Both the position numbers and the translations under genes were made by a program. Of a stretch of 41,081 bases of DNA, positions 1 to 6,840 are shown in pieces. The notes below the pieces were generated by a model. It was not told the origin of the DNA. It was given only the letters and a program-made list of their open reading frames with translations, and ran no database searches. Numbering within the stretch: position 1 is the stretch's first letter; every line of letters begins with the position of its first letter. The stretch is from Brevundimonas sp. UBA986 (GTDB lineage: Bacteria; Pseudomonadota; Alphaproteobacteria; Caulobacterales; Caulobacteraceae), in the NCBI GenBank assembly GCA_002292165.1, contig DBBK01000152.1, positions 1 to 41,081 of the forward strand, in the 5' to 3' direction.

Positions 1-360
1 GGTGATGCAGATGACGAAGGCGTTCGGGGCGTGGGCCTTGATGCCTTCACCGACGGCCTTCATGACCTTCAGGTTGATGGAGACCAGGTCGTCGCGGCTC
101 ATGCCGTCCTTGCGGGGCACGCCGGCGGTGACGATGCAGACGTCGGCGCCCGCGATGTCCTCATAGGCGTTGGCGCCCTTCAGCGAGACCGACGAGCCGA
201 ACACGGCGGTGGCTTCGGCGATGTCCAGGGCCTTGCCCTGGGGGGTGCCCTCGGCAATGTCGAACAGGACGACGTCGCCCAGCGCCTCGCGCGCGGCCAC
301 ATGGGCCAGGGTGCCGCCGATCATGCCGGCGCCGATAAGGGCGATCTTCGCACGAGCCAT
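1..360 (-). CDS. mdh: Malate dehydrogenase, N-terminal 120 residues (cut by the window edge)
   Basis: NAD-dependent malate dehydrogenase, which oxidises malate to oxaloacetate in the TCA cycle in the cytoplasm. The reverse strand from the ATG at 360 reads MARAKIALIGAGMIGG, a Rossmann-fold glycine motif. DIAEGTPQGKALDI follows, with the Asp expected to select NAD, and then the substrate-loop segment TAGVPRKDGMSRDDL with its conserved arginines. This is the LDH-like MDH type found in alphaproteobacteria. A GGAG lies about 8 nt upstream of the ATG. The C-terminal part, with the catalytic His, lies outside the window. The position usually occupied by Gln in GAGQIGG is Met here, a minor variation. 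Other TCA genes (sdhCDAB) lie about 5.6 kb away on the opposite strand. Confidence 0.95.
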   Translation of the reverse strand, partial: MARAKIALIGAGMIGGTLAHVAAREALGDVVLFDIAEGTPQGKALDIAEATAVFGSSVSLKGANAYEDIAGADVCIVTAGVPRKDGMSRDDLVSINLKVMKAVGEGIKAHAPNAFVICIT

Positions 361-449
361 GGAATTCTCCGTTTTGGGTGGCCCGCCGCACGGATGGGAG
401 CGGCTTCAGGCCGGTTTGCAGTTGCGAGAGGAAATCGTTCGGCGGCGGT

Positions 450-1280
450 CTAGACCTGTGGACGGGCCTCGGCAAGCGCCTGCGCCGCCTCACGGGATTT
501 CTGCTCCGGCGATGCCGAAACGGCGCCCCGGAACGGATGCGCCAGTTGGCCGAGGAAGTCCCTGGGCACCGCATCCTCGACGCCGTATCGTTCCGGCATC
601 TGGCCCTTCGGCAGGCGGAAGCTGCCGAACAAATGGTCGTAGAAGGGGAAGAGGGCCGCGAAATTGCGGTCATAGGCCTCGCGCTGGTCCGCATGGTGCC
701 AGTGGTGAAAGGCCGGCGAGCCGAATACATGCCTCAATGGCCCGAAATCGATCCGCACATTGGCGTGCAGCAGATGGGCATGGGCCTGATAGACCAGGGC
801 GTAGAGTGCGAGGGGTCCGGGCGAGAAGCCCAGCAGGATCGCCGGACCCGCCGCCGCCGTGGAGAACAGCACCTGCTCGACCGGATGCACCCGGTGCGAG
901 GCGGCCCAGTCCAGATGCTCGCTGGAATGATGCACGGCGTGGAAGCGCCACAGCACGGGTGCGGCATGGGAGAGGCGGTGAATCCAGTAGACCCCGAAGT
1001 CGGACAGCAGCAGGATCTCGACGAACTGCAGCCACTGCGGCTGCGACCGGATCGCCTCGGCGACCGCCTTCGGGACCGCATGGACGGACAGCAGGCTCAG
1101 GGTCACCCCGACCGCGAAGATGCCGATACTGATCAGCCAGCCTCCGACAAAGGTGTGCAGCAGGTCGGTCGTCCAACCCGGCCGCATTACGGCTTGCGTC
1201 CGGTCGCGCGGGATCAACCGCTCCAGCACGATGAAGGCGGCGCCCAGGCCGACCACGAGAGCGAGGTCCTTCAGCGTCAT
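450..1280 (-). CDS. Sterol desaturase / fatty acid hydroxylase family membrane protein
   Basis: Integral-membrane di-iron oxygenase of the fatty acid hydroxylase superfamily, 276 aa. The histidine clusters expected to hold two irons are visible: HRLSH (HX3H), HAVHH (HX2HH) followed by a His in ASHRVHP, and late in the protein HHWHH. Hydrophobic segments precede each cluster: residues about 5-20, 45-68, 85-100 and 145-170. The family hydroxylates or desaturates lipids such as sterols, carotenoids or fatty acids; the substrate cannot be told from the sequence. The start is an ATG at 1280. It sits downstream of mdh on the same strand with an 89-nt gap, so co-transcription is not evident. The next gene (HIT) is divergent. 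Confidence 0.85.
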   Translation of the reverse strand: MTLKDLALVVGLGAAFIVLERLIPRDRTQAVMRPGWTTDLLHTFVGGWLISIGIFAVGVTLSLLSVHAVPKAVAEAIRSQPQWLQFVEILLLSDFGVYWIHRLSHAAPVLWRFHAVHHSSEHLDWAASHRVHPVEQVLFSTAAAGPAILLGFSPGPLALYALVYQAHAHLLHANVRIDFGPLRHVFGSPAFHHWHHADQREAYDRNFAALFPFYDHLFGSFRLPKGQMPERYGVEDAVPRDFLGQLAHPFRGAVSASPEQKSREAAQALAEARPQV

Positions 1281-1357
1281 CCGCCCATGATGACCGGTCG
1301 TCCTTGAAAGCCGATTAAGGCCCTGCCGAATTCTTCGCTCCCGGCTAGGATAGGTCC

Positions 1358-1771
1358 ATGACCTTCGAGACCGACCCCCGCCTTCTGGCCAACTCCGCCG
1401 CCGTCGCCGCCTGGCCCCTGTGCGACGTGCGGCTGATGGACGACGCCCGCTTTCCCTGGCTGGTGCTGATCCCGCGCGTGGCGAACGCCTCGGAGCTCGA
1501 CGACCTCGCCCCGGCCGACCGCCCCGTCCTGATGGCCGAGATGATCCGGGCCGGTGAGATCGTGCGCCGTCTCGGCGACGCCATGGATCTGGCGGTGGAC
1601 AAGGTGAATACCGCCGCGCTCGGCAATGTCACCGCCCAGTTGCACGTCCATGTCGTCGGCCGCCGCCGCGACGACCCCCTGTGGCCCGACCCGATCTGGG
1701 GCCGCGATGGGCGTCAGTCCCTGGGCGCGCTCCGCCTGGCCGAACTCGCCGGATTCGCCGCCGGGCTGTGA
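1358..1771 (+). CDS. HIT-family nucleotide-binding hydrolase
   Basis: Small (137 aa) histidine-triad protein. HIT proteins hydrolyse or transfer nucleotidyl groups. The signature region reads NVTAQLHVHVVGRR. The canonical H-x-H-x-H-x-x has Gln at the first His position here, while the central and third His, including the expected nucleophile, are kept. This Q-x-H-x-H form is common in one bacterial HIT branch. A conserved WPDPIWG follows. The ATG at 1358 is preceded by AGGATAGGTCC, which can act as a ribosome site. The gene is divergent from the hydroxylase gene with 77 nt between starts. Function beyond nucleotide hydrolysis is unknown. Confidence 0.85.
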   Translation: MTFETDPRLLANSAAVAAWPLCDVRLMDDARFPWLVLIPRVANASELDDLAPADRPVLMAEMIRAGEIVRRLGDAMDLAVDKVNTAALGNVTAQLHVHVVGRRRDDPLWPDPIWGRDGRQSLGALRLAELAGFAAGL

Positions 1772-1784
1772 AAGCACGGCCGTA

Positions 1785-1796
1785 TAACCAAAGTTA
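1785..1796. promoter_or_regulatory. TAACCAAAGTTA inverted repeat upstream of the histidine kinase
   Basis: TAAC-N4-GTTA motif embedded in TATAACCAAAGTTAG, about 60 nt before the kinase start. A nearly identical motif occurs at 5103-5114. It is a candidate operator or part of a promoter; no protein can be assigned from the sequence. Confidence 0.3.
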
Positions 1797-1855
1797 GTAG
1801 CCGCTTCCGGCCCGTCCTGACCTAGTTTCTGCGACTGGATATCAAGGGTCAGGCC

Positions 1856-3460
1856 TTGCCGAACAGCATCTTCGAGCGCGGAGCCGGGGACGACAGCGCC
1901 ATGGGGCGTCTGGTCAGGACCGCGTGCGCCCTGTTTTCCGCCCCCGTCGGCCTGTGCTCCATCTTCGTCGACGAACGGATCGCCCAGCGCACCCTGATCG
2001 GCCTGCCCGGCTTCGGCGACGGCGGCCCGGTCCCCTTCAGCCCGACCCGGCTCCTGATCGCCGAAGGCCCGGGGGCCCTGTTGCTGATCGAGGACGGCCT
2101 GACCGATCCGCGCGTCAGGGACCTCGACCTGGTCAAGGGTGAGAAGGGCTTGCGCTTCTACGCCGGGGCCACGGTCTCGGACCGTTCGGGCCAGGCCATC
2201 GGCTCGATCGGGGTCATGGATTTCAAGGTCCGTCCGCCCCTGACCCCGGCCGAGGTCGACCACCTGCGCCGCTTCGCCGTCATGGCCGGCGACCTGTACG
2301 AGCTGGAGCGCGACGAACGCGCCTCCTCGGCCAAGCGCGAAACCCTGGAGCTGGCCGAGGCCATGGCCGGGGTGGGGCACTTCAGCGTCGATGTGGCCAC
2401 CGGTCAGGTGACCTGGTCCGACGAGGTCTTCCGCATCCACGGCCTGGCTCCCGGCTCGGTCGATCCCACCCTGCATTCGGCCATCGGCGCCTATAATCCC
2501 GATGACGCCGCCGTGGTTCGCGCCCTGGTCGACCGGGCCCTGAGAACCGGGACGGGCTATGACGCCACCCTGCGCATCACCCGCGCGGACGGGCAGGAAC
2601 GCACCACCCGCTCCAAGGCCCGCTGCGAGATGGACGCCGAGGGCCGGCCCGTGCGCCTGTTCGGCGTCTTTCAGGACATCACCGAGACGGTCGAGGCCCA
2701 GGCGTCCCTGATCGAGGCCCGCGACGCCGCCGAGGCGGCGACCCGCGCCAAGTCCGACTTCCTGGCCAATACCAGCCACGAGATTCGGACCCCCCTGACC
2801 TCGATCATCGGCTTTTCCGCCTTCCTGCAGTCCAGCCCGACCCTGACCGACAAGGAGCGGCACTACGCCACCCGCATCTCGGCCGCGTCCAACGCGCTAT
2901 TGGGGGTGATTAACGACGTGCTCGACTATTCCCGGCTCGAGGCCGACGCCTTCGAGCTGGACCCGGCCCCGTTCGACCCCCGGCTGATGGCCGAGGGCGC
3001 CGCCGCCATGATCGCCGAACAGTGCCGCGAGAAGGGGCTCGATCTCGACCTCCACATCGCCGCCGCCCTGCCCCGGGCGATGGTCGCCGACGAGGGCCGG
3101 GTGCGTCAGGTGGTGCTCAACTTCCTCTCCAACGCCATAAAGTTCACCGAGACCGGCCGCGTCGGCCTGACCCTCGCGGCCGTGGACGCGGGGCTTCGCG
3201 TCGAGGTAACCGACACCGGCATCGGCGTCTCGCCCGAGGCGGTCGAGCGGTTGTTCGACCGCTTCACCCAGGCCGACAGTTCGACCACCCGCCTCTATGG
3301 CGGCACCGGCCTGGGCCTGGCCATCTCGCGTCGGCTGGTGGTCATGATGGGCGGCCGGATCGGGGTAGACAGCACCCCCGGCCAGGGCTCGACCTTCTGG
3401 TTCGAAATCCCGCTGGAGCCGTCGGTGGAAGAGGCCCCGATGCAGATGCAGGCGGAATAG
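1856..3460 (+). CDS. GAF-PAS sensor histidine kinase
   Basis: Probably soluble sensor kinase, 534 aa from a TTG start at 1856, or 519 aa from the ATG at 1901. Both have purine-rich upstream sequence and the choice is open. Domain order from the longer start: GAF-like domain (about 15-145), with typical LCSIFVDERIAQRTLIG and GSIGVMDF segments; PAS domain (about 160-275), with MAGVGHFSVDVATGQVTWSD; then HisKA with the phospho-acceptor His308 in TSHEIRTPL. The HATPase domain follows, with N-box LNFLSNAIKFTE, G1 DTGIGV and G2 GGTGLGL. There is no receiver domain and no transmembrane segment, and no response regulator is adjacent. The stimulus is unknown. It is convergent with the pirin gene, with only 4 nt between the two stops. 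Confidence 0.9.
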   Translation: MPNSIFERGAGDDSAMGRLVRTACALFSAPVGLCSIFVDERIAQRTLIGLPGFGDGGPVPFSPTRLLIAEGPGALLLIEDGLTDPRVRDLDLVKGEKGLRFYAGATVSDRSGQAIGSIGVMDFKVRPPLTPAEVDHLRRFAVMAGDLYELERDERASSAKRETLELAEAMAGVGHFSVDVATGQVTWSDEVFRIHGLAPGSVDPTLHSAIGAYNPDDAAVVRALVDRALRTGTGYDATLRITRADGQERTTRSKARCEMDAEGRPVRLFGVFQDITETVEAQASLIEARDAAEAATRAKSDFLANTSHEIRTPLTSIIGFSAFLQSSPTLTDKERHYATRISAASNALLGVINDVLDYSRLEADAFELDPAPFDPRLMAEGAAAMIAEQCREKGLDLDLHIAAALPRAMVADEGRVRQVVLNFLSNAIKFTETGRVGLTLAAVDAGLRVEVTDTGIGVSPEAVERLFDRFTQADSSTTRLYGGTGLGLAISRRLVVMMGGRIGVDSTPGQGSTFWFEIPLEPSVEEAPMQMQAE

Positions 3461-3464
3461 GCCG

Positions 3465-4343
3465 TCACACCCTCGGCGGCGGTCCGAACTTGCCGGCGTT
3501 GTAGTCGGTGATGGCCTGAATGATCTCCTCGCGGGTATTCATCACGAAGGGGCCGTGGCTGGCGACCGGCTCGCCGATCGGGTCGGCGTGGCCAAGAAGG
3601 ACGACCGCATCCGAGGCCGCCTCGATCCGCACCGCGTCCCCGTCGCCGAGCGCGATCAGATTCCACGGCTGGACCGGCGTCCCGCCCACCGAAACCTGGC
3701 CCGCGACGACATAGAGGAAGACCGTCCGCCCGCGCGCCACCGGCGCCTCGAACACCCCTCGGGTCCTGAACTTCAGAACCGCGAGCTGGATGTCGATCAG
3801 CGACTGGATCGGGGCCGTCACCCCGCCCCAGCTGCCCGAGACCGGCTCCACCGTCACCCTGCCCTCGTCGGTGGTGAAGCTCGGGATGTCAGCGGCCTGC
3901 AGACCGACATAGTCCGGCCTGGTCATCTTCAGCCGCGACGGCAGATTGACCCAGAGCTGCAGGATCTCCATCGGTCCGCCCTCGCGCTTGAAGGCGGCGG
4001 GCGACAGTTCGGCGTGGATCAGGCCCGACCCGGCCGTCATCCACTGGATGCCCCCGGCCTTGATGATGCTTTCCCCGCCGGCGGAATCGTTGTGCGCCAG
4101 CTCGCCGTCCAGGATGAAGGTGACGGTCTCGAAGCCCCGGTGCGGATGCGGCCCGAACGGCAGGCCCCGGTTGTTCGGCGGATAGGTCTGCGGACCGTGG
4201 TGATTGAGGAACAGGAAGGGATCCATCTGGTCCAGCCCCGGCCCGGGCACCGGACGGCGGGTCACCAGATCGCCGATGTCATCGCGGTAGGCGGGATGCT
4301 GGCGCAGGACGGGGCGAACGATGGGATCGGTCATTCGCCACAT
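3465..4343 (-). CDS. Pirin family protein
   Basis: Bicupin protein of the pirin family, 292 aa, typical length. The N-terminal cupin carries the metal-ligand motif PHPHRGFETVTFILDGEL and further on HAELSP, giving the usual His/His/His/Glu set. The C-terminal cupin-like half (about 180-280) contains VFLYVVAGQVSVGG. Bacterial pirins have been linked to quercetin dioxygenase activity and to modulation of metabolic enzymes; the role here is unknown. Two in-frame ATGs, at 4343 and 4334, are three codons apart (MWRMTDP), and neither has a strong ribosome site. The C-terminus NAGKFGPPPRV is typical of the family. Confidence 0.9.
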   Translation of the reverse strand: MWRMTDPIVRPVLRQHPAYRDDIGDLVTRRPVPGPGLDQMDPFLFLNHHGPQTYPPNNRGLPFGPHPHRGFETVTFILDGELAHNDSAGGESIIKAGGIQWMTAGSGLIHAELSPAAFKREGGPMEILQLWVNLPSRLKMTRPDYVGLQAADIPSFTTDEGRVTVEPVSGSWGGVTAPIQSLIDIQLAVLKFRTRGVFEAPVARGRTVFLYVVAGQVSVGGTPVQPWNLIALGDGDAVRIEAASDAVVLLGHADPIGEPVASHGPFVMNTREEIIQAITDYNAGKFGPPPRV

Positions 4344-4414
4344 CTAGTGTGGCTGATAGCTTTTTACCACACGGCGCTCAAGCAGCGAGCGACCGTGTCG
4401 CGAGCGTTAGCGCC

Positions 4415-5038
4415 TCACCAAACTCCGGGGATCAGGCGGAACTTCACCTTGGCCGCGTGTTCGCGATAGGCCTCGTCCTGCATCAGGATGCGTTCCTCGG
4501 CGAAGATGCGCAGGACCTCGAACACCAGCCAGACCGACAGCAGCACGGCGTTCCAGCTGCTCGGGTTGACCGCGAAGGCGCCGATATAGGTGACCAGATA
4601 GCCCAGATACATCGGGTGGCGGACGGCGGCGTAAAGGCCCGAGCGCTTGACGCCGCGGTTGGCCGCGACCACGCCGAAGCTGCGGCGCAGCGACAGCTTG
4701 GCGCCCAGGCTGATCAGCAGGCCCGCGGCCATCAGCATGGCGCCGCCGGCCCAGCCGCCGCCCGTGGGCTGGTACAGCATTGGCAGGGCGGTCCCCAGAA
4801 CCCCCGTCAGCCAGTCGACTGGCCGCAGGCTGATATCTTCGGTCCCCCGGCGCAGCAGCACCATGACCGCGATCAGGCCCTCGGAGAAGATGAACAGGAT
4901 ATTGGCGGGCTTTTCGGCCAGATCGCCGACGAACCGGTGAACCATCATGATGTAGAGCACAACGATGGCGATACGCTCTGCGCCGTCGAGCAGCCGCGAC
5001 ACGGTCAGGCGGCTCAGTTTCAGGTCGATGCTGGTCAT
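4415..5038 (-). CDS. Isoprenylcysteine carboxyl methyltransferase-like membrane protein
   Basis: Polytopic membrane protein of 207 aa. The C-terminal half matches the ICMT/PEMT-like SAM-dependent methyltransferase fold: RSGLYAAVRHPMYLGY (the RHPxYxG motif), then a long hydrophobic hairpin, then EERILMQDEAYREHAAKVKFRLIPGVW with the conserved Glu-Glu and Tyr. About five transmembrane segments are visible. The family methylates lipophilic acceptors; bacterial members are mostly uncharacterised and the acceptor cannot be predicted. The start is the ATG at 5038. The 125 nt upstream hold two palindromic sites (5103-5114 and 5134-5146) that may control it. Confidence 0.75.
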   Translation of the reverse strand: MTSIDLKLSRLTVSRLLDGAERIAIVVLYIMMVHRFVGDLAEKPANILFIFSEGLIAVMVLLRRGTEDISLRPVDWLTGVLGTALPMLYQPTGGGWAGGAMLMAAGLLISLGAKLSLRRSFGVVAANRGVKRSGLYAAVRHPMYLGYLVTYIGAFAVNPSSWNAVLLSVWLVFEVLRIFAEERILMQDEAYREHAAKVKFRLIPGVW

Positions 5039-5102
5039 GACCTCAACATGCGGCCAACGTCCTTGCTGACGGCTTAAGAACCGCTTTTAAATCCGCCGGT
5101 TA

Positions 5103-5146
5103 TAACCATAGTTAGGCCTTTCAACCTCAGGGCGTAACAGGGTTAC
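5103..5146. promoter_or_regulatory. Two inverted-repeat sites upstream of the methyltransferase-like gene
   Basis: TAACCATAGTTA (TAAC-N4-GTTA) at 5103-5114 and GTAACAGGGTTAC (perfect 5-bp arms, 3-nt spacer) at 5134-5146 lie in the AT-richer gap before the minus-strand gene at 5038. The first is almost identical to the site at 1785-1796. TAACCAT also resembles half of a CtrA recognition site, but the full TTAA-N7-TTAA is absent. Confidence 0.3.
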
Positions 5147-5163
5147 CGCAACGCTCGGGGCCT

Positions 5164-5805
5164 TCAGCCGGCCTGATCGCCCGGATGGGTCAGGGTCACG
5201 GCCTGATCCCGGCCGAGGCCGCTCAGCGTCCCGGTCCAGCCCTGGCCGGACGATCGCAGGCGCAGCCGCACGGCGCGGCCGCCGACCGAGGCCTCGATCT
5301 CTGCCGCCTCCCCGTCCCGGCTGACACCATTCACGGGGGCGGTCGAGCGGGTGGCGTCGTTCAGGCTCAGCGCGCCTTCGACCGGCTTCGAAGGTCCGCG
5401 ATCCGACAGGACCAGATCCAGCAGCGGCTTTCCGTCGGCCCCGACCGCCGTCCAGACGCCGTCGAGCGATCCCATCCGGGCGTCGGCCGAGGCCCGGGCG
5501 CGGTTCACCGCGGCGACATAGCCGATCTCGCCGGTCGAGCGGTTCTGTTCGTAGTTGCCCTGATAGGCCTCGACCGCGACCGGGCCCGTGATCGGGCGGC
5601 TGCGGATCGGGCGATTGACGTCACCCTCCTCGACCTGACGCCCGAAATCCGACGGCGGCTCATAGGGACGAACCACGGGGGCGGCATAGACCTCGCTCGA
5701 GGCGGCCTGGCCATAGGCGGTTTCCTGACCCGAAAGGCCCGAAACACCGGCGATCATGAGGGTAAGCAACAGCATAGCCCTACGATGCGGATCGCGGGCG
5801 CACAT
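5164..5805 (-). CDS. Hypothetical exported protein
   Basis: Protein of 213 aa from the ATG at 5805. A GTG at 5871 would add 22 residues that spoil the N-terminal signal, and an ATG at 5775 is also possible. The N-terminus MCARDPHRRAMLLLTLMIAG with a following VSGLSGQETAYGQA looks like a Sec signal peptide cleaved after AYGQA. The mature part has a Pro/Arg-rich region, a segment QGNYEQNRSTGEIGYVAAV, then a C-terminal beta-rich region (about 115-213) starting SLDGVWTAVGADGK, which resembles small lipocalin- or inhibitor-like barrels. I do not recognise a family. It is the last gene before the divergent sdh operon. Confidence 0.65.
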   Translation of the reverse strand: MCARDPHRRAMLLLTLMIAGVSGLSGQETAYGQAASSEVYAAPVVRPYEPPSDFGRQVEEGDVNRPIRSRPITGPVAVEAYQGNYEQNRSTGEIGYVAAVNRARASADARMGSLDGVWTAVGADGKPLLDLVLSDRGPSKPVEGALSLNDATRSTAPVNGVSRDGEAAEIEASVGGRAVRLRLRSSGQGWTGTLSGLGRDQAVTLTHPGDQAG

Positions 5806-5902
5806 GGCTAGCGTGGAAGCGGCAACACGCGAAAACGTGATCGGTTCCCCCGGAACGACGGGAGGGCGCACTTTTTCTTGCCGCAGTGCGGCGCCGCTCG
5901 CG

Positions 5903-5930
5903 TTGACACCCCCGGACGGGGGGTCCTAAA
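5903..5930 (+). promoter_or_regulatory. Candidate promoter of sdhCDAB with a hairpin between -35 and -10
   Basis: TTGACA at 5903-5908 and CCTAAA at 5925-5930, separated by 16 nt, fit a caulobacterial housekeeping promoter (TTGac... GCTANA-like). The -10 is about 55 nt upstream of the sdhC ATG. The spacer is almost entirely an inverted repeat: ACCCCC at 5908-5913 and GGGGGT at 5919-5924. Confidence 0.45.
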
Positions 5931-5985
5931 GCCACTCCCACAAACGGTGAAAGCCTGAATTCACAGGGTTTTGAGAACCATTCGC

Positions 5986-6435
5986 ATGTCGAACACCCCC
6001 GACTCGACCGGTCAGGACGACCGGTACGTCATTCAGCCCAACGGCCGTCCACGGCCCATGTCCCCCCACCTGCAGGTCTGGCGCTGGCACGTCACCATGG
6101 CGGCCTCCATCCTGTTCCGGGTGACCATCGGCGCCGCCAGTGTCGCCGCCGTCCTTCTGGTCGGCTGGCTCGGCGCCGTCGCCTTCGGACCCGACGCCTT
6201 CGCCTGCATCGGCGCCTGCCTCGCCACCCCGCTGGGCCTGGTCGTCGGCTTCGGCCTGACGGTGGTGCTGTTCTCCTTCCTTCTGAACGGCGCCCGCCAC
6301 CTGATAAACGACACGGGCGCGGCCCTGACCCTCAAGCCCGCGGGCCTGCTGTCGAACATCGCCGTCTGGGGCCCCGTCCCGCTGGCGATAGTTGTCTTCG
6401 CCATCCTGTTCGCCACCGGAAGGATCTCGCTGTGA
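5986..6435 (+). CDS. sdhC: Succinate dehydrogenase cytochrome b556-type subunit, haem ligand His replaced
   Basis: Membrane anchor of complex II, 149 aa from the ATG at 5986; an upstream TTG at 5971 is less likely. RPRPMSPHLQVWRW followed by TMAASILFRVT is the SdhC N-terminal signature, with three transmembrane segments at about 41-66, 77-100 and 120-145. The quinone-site Ser41 and Arg45 (E. coli Ser27 and Arg31) are present. The expected His in SILHR is Phe44 (TTC, 6115-6117). The axial haem b ligand in HxxNGxRH is Phe98 (TTC, 6277-6279), within FLLNGARHL. His105 of the GARH motif remains. It opens the operon and overlaps sdhD by 4 nt (GTGA). Confidence 0.88.
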   Translation: MSNTPDSTGQDDRYVIQPNGRPRPMSPHLQVWRWHVTMAASILFRVTIGAASVAAVLLVGWLGAVAFGPDAFACIGACLATPLGLVVGFGLTVVLFSFLLNGARHLINDTGAALTLKPAGLLSNIAVWGPVPLAIVVFAILFATGRISL

Positions 6436-6836
6436 GCGGAGCCGCCAAGTTCAAAAACGGGGTCAAGATCTCCGAGCGTCACGGCGCCGGCGAATGGACC
6501 CTGGAAAAGGTCTGCCTCGCCGCCCTGATGCCGCTGGGCGTCTGGGTCGCCTCGACCGCCTTCACCCTGACGGGCGCGGGCTATGACACCGTGGTCGCCT
6601 GGTTCGCCAGCAAGCTGAACGCCGGCCTGGCCATCGCCACCCTGCTGATCTTCTGCCTCTTCGGCGCCCTGGCCTGGAAGGTCATCGTCGAAGACTACAT
6701 CCACAAGCCCGGGACCAAGGGGCTGCTGGTCGGCCTGCTGAACCTGGCCTTCTTCGTGCTGGCCGCGGCCGGCGTCTTCTTCATCGTGCGTCTGGCGCTG
6801 GGCTCGGCCCCGCTTCCCGCCGGGTTCGGAGCCTGA
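6432..6836 (+). CDS. sdhD: Succinate dehydrogenase membrane anchor subunit, haem ligand His replaced
   Basis: Second membrane anchor of complex II, 134 aa from a GTG start that overlaps the sdhC stop, so translation is probably coupled. Three hydrophobic helices are visible (about 24-46, 64-86 and 98-124). VIVEDYIHKP is the conserved C-terminal end of helix II; Asp88 and Tyr89 match the quinone-site Asp82 and Tyr83 of E. coli. Counting back from EDY, the position of the axial haem His (His71 in E. coli) is Phe77 (TTC, 6660-6662), in LFGALAWKVIVEDY. The only histidines, 17 and 91, lie outside the helices. Together with SdhC this suggests a complex II anchor without haem b. Confidence 0.85.
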   Translation: MSGAAKFKNGVKISERHGAGEWTLEKVCLAALMPLGVWVASTAFTLTGAGYDTVVAWFASKLNAGLAIATLLIFCLFGALAWKVIVEDYIHKPGTKGLLVGLLNLAFFVLAAAGVFFIVRLALGSAPLPAGFGA

Positions 6837-6840
6837 TCGC

